From Zygnema circumcarinatum (lineage: Eukaryota > Streptophyta > Zygnematophyceae > Zygnematales > Zygnemataceae), in contig CM074810.1 of NCBI GenBank assembly GCA_037447605.1, positions 2,700,796 through 2,732,887 of the forward strand: 32,092 nt of DNA, read 5' to 3'. The position numbers and the translations under genes were made by a program. Within the stretch, counting starts at the first letter, position 1, and every line of letters begins with the position of its first letter. The notes under the pieces were generated by a model. The model did no database searches, was not told where the DNA came from, and saw nothing but the letters and a program-made list of their open reading frames with translations. This document shows, piece by piece, positions 26,201-32,092 of this stretch.

Positions 26201-29200
26201 CCTCCCTCAGGTCCGCGACGAGGTAGAGCAGCTCCTGGACGACGACGACGACATGGCGGAGATGTTCCTCTCCCGCAAGGCCGCCCTCCCTCCCTCTCCC
26301 ACCGGCTCTCCCACTGTCGCGTCACGCCTGTCACGCGGAGGGAGCATCTCCCTCTTCGCGGAGGAGGACAGCGACATCGAAGAGCTCGAGCAGCTGCTCG
26401 AGGTGGGGCCCAGGGGCCAGGGGCCAGGGGCCAGGGCCAGGGGCCAGGCCAGGCCAGGGCCAGGGGCCAGGGGCCAGGGCCAGGGCCAGGCCAGGGGCCA
26501 GGGCCAGGCCAGGGCCAGGGGCCAGGCCAGGGCCAGGGCCAGGGGCCAGGCCAGGGCCAGGCCAGGCCAGGCCAGGGCCAGGGCCAGGGCCAGGGCCAGG
26601 GCCAGGGCCAGGGCCAGGGCCAGGGCCAGGGCCAGGCCAGGCCAGGCCAGGGCCAGGCTAGGCCAGGGGCCAGGGGCCAGGCCAGGGCCAGGGCCAGGGC
26701 CAGGGCCAGGCCAGGGGCCAGGCCAGGGGCCAGGGGCCAGGGGCTAGGCTAGGGGCCAGGGGCCAGGGGCCAGGGCCAGGGCCAGGGGCCAGGGGCCAGG
26801 GCCAGGGCCAGGGGCCAGGGGCCAGGGCCAGGGGCCAGGGCCAGGCCAGGGGGCCAGGGGCCAGGGGCCAGGGGCCAGGCCAGGGCCAGGGGCCAGGCCA
26901 GGGCCAGGGGCCAGGCCAGGGGCCAGGCCAGGCCAGGCCAGGGCCAGGGCCAGGGGCCAGGCCAGGGGCCAGGGGCCAGGCCAGGCCAGGGGCCAGGGGC
27001 CAGGCCAGGGGCCAGGCCAGGGCCAGGCCAGCCAGGCCAGGGCCAGCCAGGGCCAGGCCAGGCCAGGGCCAGGGCCAGGGCCAGGCCAGGCCAGGCCAGG
27101 CCAGGGCCAGGCCAGGGCCAGGGCCAGGGGCCAGGGCCAGGCCGGGCCAGGGGCCAGGGGCCAGGGGCCAGCCAGGCCAGGGGCCAGGGGCCAGCCAGGG
27201 GCCAGGCCAGGGCCAGGGGCCAGGCCAGGGGCCAGGGGCCAGGGGCCAGGGGCCAGGGCCAGGGCCAGGGGCCAGGGCCAGGGCCAGGGCCAGGGGCCAG
27301 CCAGGGCCAGGCCAGGGGCCAGGGCCAGGGCCAGGCCAGGGGCCAGGCCAGGGCCAGGCCAGGGCCAGGGCCAGGGGCCAGGGCCAGGCCAGGGCCAGGG
27401 CCAGGGCCAGGCCAGGCCAGGGCCAGGGCCAGGGCCAGGGGCCAGGGGCCAGGCCAGGCCAGGGCCAGGCCAGGCCAGGCCAGGGGCCAGGCCAGGCCAG
27501 GCCAGGCCAGGGCCAGGCCAGGCCAGGCCAGGGCCAGGCCAGGCCAGGGCCAGGCCAGGGGCCAGGGGCCAGCCAGGGGCCAGGGCCAGGCCAGGCCAGG
27601 CCAGGGCCAGGGGCCGGGCCAGGGGCCAGGGGCCAGGGGCCAGGGGCCAGGGGCCAGGGGCCAGGGGCCAGGGGCTAGGGGCCAGGGGCCAGGGGGCCAG
27701 GGCCAGGGGCCAGGGGCCAGGGGCCAGGGCCAGGGGCCAGGGGCCAGGGGCCAGGGGCCAGGGCCAGGGGCCAGGCCAGGGGCCAGGCCAGGGCCAGGCC
27801 AGGCCAGGGCCAGCCAGGCCAGGCCAGGGCCAGGCCAGGCCAGGGCCAGGGCCAGGGCCAGGCCAGGCCAGGGCCAGGGGCCAGGGGCCAGGGCCAGGCC
27901 AGCCAGGGCCAGGCCAGCCAGGGCCAGGCCAGGGGCCAGGCCAGGCCAGGGCCAGCCAGGCCAGGCCAGGGCCAGGCCAGGCCAGGGCCAGCCAGGCCAG
28001 GGCCAGGCCAGGGCCAGGGCCAGGCCAGGGGCCAGGGCCAGGGCCAGGGCCAGGGGCTAGGGGCTAGGGGCTAGGGGCTAGGGGCTAGGGGCTAGGGTCT
28101 AGGGTCGAGGGTCTAGGGTCTATGGTCTAGGGTCTGGGGTCTAGGGTCTAGGGTCTAGAGTATAGGGTCTAGGGACTAGGGTTTTGAAATTGTTTACTTA
28201 TGGTTAACCAGGGGTGGGTTCGGGTTCAATCGGGGTACAACCCTTCAGGCCTATTTCAGTCAAATTGACGGAACGCTCAACCGCCTGAACACGGTCTGGC
28301 TTAAACCCTAAACCCTGATTCTCTAAATTGATATTGTCAATTTTTTTATTTTTGGTCAGATTTAGGGCTTTAGGCGCGGGTCAAATCGGCGGCCCAATTC
28401 TTTTTTTTGGTTGAATCCGATTTCTTCGTTCGTGGTTGCCCATATTTTGGCAATCAGAAAATTCAAATTGAGATCTCAAGAAAGTAAATTTTTTTTTTCG
28501 TTTTTGGATGGCAGCTCCGAGAATATATTGATGACACGGAGGATTATATCAACATTCAGGTAAGTTAATTAAGTAATTTTTCAAGAATTAACTTAAAAGG
28601 AACGAACAAAAGGAAGAAAGAAAGAAAGAAGGGGTGGTGGAGAGTGTTATTATCTTCATTAATAATTTTTTTTTTGTCTCTCTTTTCAAAGTTTCCTTTT
28701 CCTTGTGGAAATTTATGAAAACTTTTTGTAATTTGTTTAATTGAGGAACTTTTCATTTTTTTTGTTTGGCATGCAGCTGGACAATCACCGGAATCAGCTA
28801 ATTCAGGTGATTTTCATGATATGGTCTTCTCTCCCACTCCCACTCTCTCCCTCTCCCTCTCCGCCTCTCCCTCCCTCTCCCTCTCTCCCTCTCGCTCCCT
28901 CTCCCACTCTCCCTCTTCTGCCCTCTCTCGTCTATCCACTTTCTCTCGTCCTCTCTCTGCCTCTCCCTCCCACTCCTTCACTCTCCCTCCATTTCTAATT
29001 CTCTCTCTCCATCCCTCTCCCCGCTATCCTTTTTTTCTCCCGCTTTATCTCTCTCCTCCTCCCCATTCTCCTCCTCTCCCTCGTTCTCCCAACTTGACCC
29101 CTAACCTTCTTCTCTTTCCTTACCCTCTGAAACGTCTCTATCTCTTTCCTTCTCGTGCCCTTTCCCCCCTCTCTCTCTCACCTTCTCCCTCTCGCTCTCA

Positions 29201-30029
29201 CTCTCCCTCTCACACCTTTCCCCTCCTCTCTCTCTCACCCTCTCCCTCTCTCTCTCTCACTCTCTCCCTCTCACGCCTCTCCCCCGCATCTATCTCTCCC
29301 TCTTACACCTCGCCCCCTCGCTCTCTCCCTCGCACACCTCTCCCCTCCTCTCTCTGTCACTTCCTCTCTCTAACACCCCCCCCCTCCCCTCCCCTCTCTC
29401 TCTCCCTCTCTTCCTCCCTCTCTCAGCTGGAGACGGTGCTGAACACGGCAACGATGACTGTGGGAGTGTTTGGAGTGGTGGCGGGAATCTTTGGGATGAA
29501 CATTCCGTACCGTTGGAACCACGAGGATAGCGCCTTTGAAAAGGTACTGTCTCCCTCCCTCCCTCTCTCTCGCTCGCTCTCCTTCTTCCCTCTTTCGTCT
29601 CTCTCGCTGCCTCCTTCCTCACTCTCCCATCTCACTCAATGCCTACCTCACTTTCCTCCCCCTCGCCCTCTCCCTCTTTCTCTCCCCCACCCATCCTCTC
29701 CCCTCTCGTTCTTTCTCCCCCTCTCCCACTTTTTCATTATTCTCCATCGCCCTCTCCCTCGCCCTCTCCCACTCCCCCCTCTCTCCCTCTTCGTCCCCCT
29801 TCCATCTTATTCTCTCCCTCCCTCCCTCTCGCTCTCCCACTCCATCGCTCACAGTAGTGCTGCCTCATCCGAATTCTCGTCTCTTTTCATTAGTTGAGTG
29901 GATCGATCTCTTCAATAAATGATGTTTATGTTTTTCTTTATGCAGATCGTAATTTTCACCTCCATTTTGTGTCTCATGATTTTCGCCGCCATCATCGGGT
30001 ACGCCCACTACAAACGAATCATTTCGTAA
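23286..30029 (+). CDS. MRS2: MRS2/CorA-type magnesium transporter, eleven exons
   Basis: The exons are 23286-23453, 23673-23702, 24444-24726, 25132-25253, 25611-25685, 26211-26402, 28249-28293, 28515-28559, 28777-28806, 29427-29543 and 29946-30029. Every junction restores frame, giving 396 residues plus an uncertain N-terminus. Family landmarks in order are [106 protein letters not shown] and [10 protein letters not shown]. The first membrane helix ends in the diagnostic GMN motif ([11 protein letters not shown], residue ~353 from the first certain exon), and the second helix ([20 protein letters not shown]) is near the C-terminus. The family forms pentameric Mg2+ channels; the target membrane cannot be read without the N-terminus. 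The third exon carries an unusual ~55-residue Glu/Arg-rich insert. Two exons are only 30 bases long. Confidence 0.94.
23454..23672 (+). other. Stop-free MRS2 intron divisible by three
   Basis: This intron has a normal donor (GAG|GTGAGG) and acceptor (GGGCAG|AGT), but its 219 bases (73 codons) contain no stop in the MRS2 frame. They encode a hydrophobic stretch including [20 protein letters not shown]. If retained, the protein would gain a possible membrane segment between ERAIVLNLE and [10 protein letters not shown], which are adjacent in the family. Confidence 0.7.
23775..24440 (+). repeat. AACCCTAATCCCCCTT minisatellite in MRS2 intron
   Basis: About 660 bases of AACCCTAATCCCC, CTTCAACCCTAATCCCC and CTTAAACCCTAATCC units. 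They look like a longer-period derivative of the telomere-type heptamer. The array runs up to the acceptor at 24443. Confidence 0.92.
25955..26208 (+). repeat. (CCCT)n tract before an MRS2 acceptor
   Basis: About 250 bases of CCCT with occasional CCT interruptions, ending directly in CTCAG at the acceptor 26210. It acts as, or greatly extends, the polypyrimidine tract of that intron. Frames through it encode LPPS repeats only. Confidence 0.95.
26403..28170 (+). repeat. CCAGG/CCAGGG/CCAGGGG minisatellite in MRS2 intron
   Basis: About 1.65 kb built almost only from the units CCAGG, CCAGGG and CCAGGGG in irregular order, starting within ten bases of the donor at 26403. From about 28054 it changes to GGGGCTA and then GGTCTAGG units and ends near 28170. 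It makes up most of a 1,846-base intron between the DDDDD-containing exon and the AYFSQIDGT exon. Read-through frames give GQGQARG peptides and are not protein. Confidence 0.97.
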
Positions 30030-31418
<1,389 letters not shown>

Positions 31419-32092
31419 ATGGCTTTCCATTCTCATTCAGTTCCCTTTACGGACAACGGAAGCCTCTCTCTCACATGTGCCTCTTCCAACCGCGGCTCGT
31501 CCGCCACCGCTTCCCTATCTTGTAATTTAAAAAATTTCCAAATTTCCAAAAACCCCACTTCGTCTCTGTCTCTCCGCCTCCTTCCGCGGGTCCTGAACCC
31601 CTCTCAGCCGAGAAAATGCAGCAAAAGGAGGACAGCTGTCGCCGCCCCATTCGCTAAGCAAGCGGTTGCAGATCCTCCATCAGTGACGGAGGAAAAAGAC
31701 AAAGAAAATGTTTACGATTGCGTTGTGGTCGGCGGCGGCATCTCGGGGCTGTGCACTGCAAATGCTTTGATTTCTGAGCATGGCGAAAAGTTCAAGAGGG
31801 TGTTGGTGACAGAGGCGAGGGAGAGAGTGGGAGGGAACATCACCACGGTCGAGAAGGGAGAGTACTTGTGGGAGGAGGGACCCAACAGCTTTCAGCCAAA
31901 CGATGCAATGTTAAAATGCGTCGTGAGTTTTTCTACTTTTTCAAGCGTTAGAGAGAGGGAGAGGAGAGAGAGAGAGAGAGAGAAAGAAAGGGAACGGAGT
32001 GAGATAAAGAGAGAAAAGAGCGAAAGAGAGCGAGAGAGTGCGAGAGAGAAGGGAGGGAGTGGGACAGGGGGAGGGAGGAGGGAGGAGGGAGG
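31419..32092 (+). CDS. PPOX: Protoporphyrinogen oxidase, plastid type (first exon, partial)
   Basis: The exon 31419-31922 encodes 168 residues and ends TGCGTC|GTGAGT; the rest of the window is GA-rich intron sequence. Residues 1 to about 80 are rich in Ser, Arg and Lys with few acids, as in a plastid transit peptide. The mature part begins VYDCVVVGGGISGLCTANAL, the Rossmann FAD-binding motif (GGGISG at 105-110). It is followed by LVTEARERVGGNITTVEKG and LWEEGPNSFQP, highly characteristic of plant PPOX1. The enzyme oxidises protoporphyrinogen IX to protoporphyrin IX, the last step shared by haem and chlorophyll synthesis, using FAD and O2. The start ATG (CCAATGGC context) is the first that gives a transit-like N-terminus. 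The frame stays open through the intron to the window end because that sequence is GAGA-rich. The remaining exons lie outside. Confidence 0.95.
   Translation, partial: MAFHSHSVPFTDNGSLSLTCASSNRGSSATASLSCNLKNFQISKNPTSSLSLRLLPRVLNPSQPRKCSKRRTAVAAPFAKQAVADPPSVTEEKDKENVYDCVVVGGGISGLCTANALISEHGEKFKRVLVTEARERVGGNITTVEKGEYLWEEGPNSFQPNDAMLKCVVSFSTFSSVRERERREREREKERERSEIKREKSERERESAREKGGSGTGGGRREEG

Noticed and set aside
26403-26752. Open frame reading GQGQARG through the CCAGG array after an MRS2 exon
   Set aside because: The exon joins correctly to 28249 by splice sites and phase. The read-through is repeat sequence without homologue-like composition.

Overview
The window is nuclear DNA of a green plant or charophyte-type streptophyte. 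The evidence is spliced genes with GT-AG introns, plastid-type proteins (a BASS transporter, protoporphyrinogen oxidase), a plant-type DGAT3 and MRS2, degenerate TTTAGGG/CCCTAAA telomere-type tracts, and plant promoter words (G-box, RY, MSA). Seven genes in 32 kb is compact. Together with the many CCCT, CT and GA arrays inside introns and leaders, this suggests an alga or bryophyte-grade plant rather than a large seed-plant genome. That is inference, and no species is claimed. A 100-N block at 4811-4910 is a scaffold join.

Layout. 843-2123 (-): F-box/kelch gene A. 3793-4169: a MITE with 14-bp inverted ends and a TTATTT target duplication. 4911-6132 (+): the 3' part of an unidentified two-exon gene cut by the gap. 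7055-7248: a four-copy RY/G-box tandem array. 8580-10133 (+): F-box/kelch gene B, a paralogue of A in divergent orientation, with a four-codon uORF overlapping its start and a tetranucleotide array that appears to have shifted its C-terminal frame. 11930-12418: a second MITE, Tourist-like. 12993-17011 (-): a seven-exon BASS transporter with one GC-AG intron. 18213-19644 (+): a two-exon DGAT3-like [2Fe-2S] protein, divergent from BASS. 20541-20713: six MSA elements in strict 38/24-bp alternation. 23286-30029 (+): an eleven-exon MRS2/CorA magnesium transporter (a further 5' exon is proposed at 22328-22384). It holds a 1.7-kb CCAGG-type minisatellite in one intron and telomere-like arrays in others. 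31419-end (+): the first exon of plastid protoporphyrinogen oxidase.

The genes do not form a pathway. BASS and PPOX look plastid-directed, DGAT3 acts in lipid metabolism, and MRS2 moves Mg2+. What unifies the window is its sequence texture: a strong excess of the CACGTG palindrome, pyrimidine-rich leaders before start codons, sense-strand CCCT tracts in introns, and telomere-like DNA inside genes, including in one coding exon. Two introns (BASS intron 3 and the first resolved MRS2 intron) are stop-free, divisible by three and encode hydrophobic segments, so they are candidates for regulated retention.
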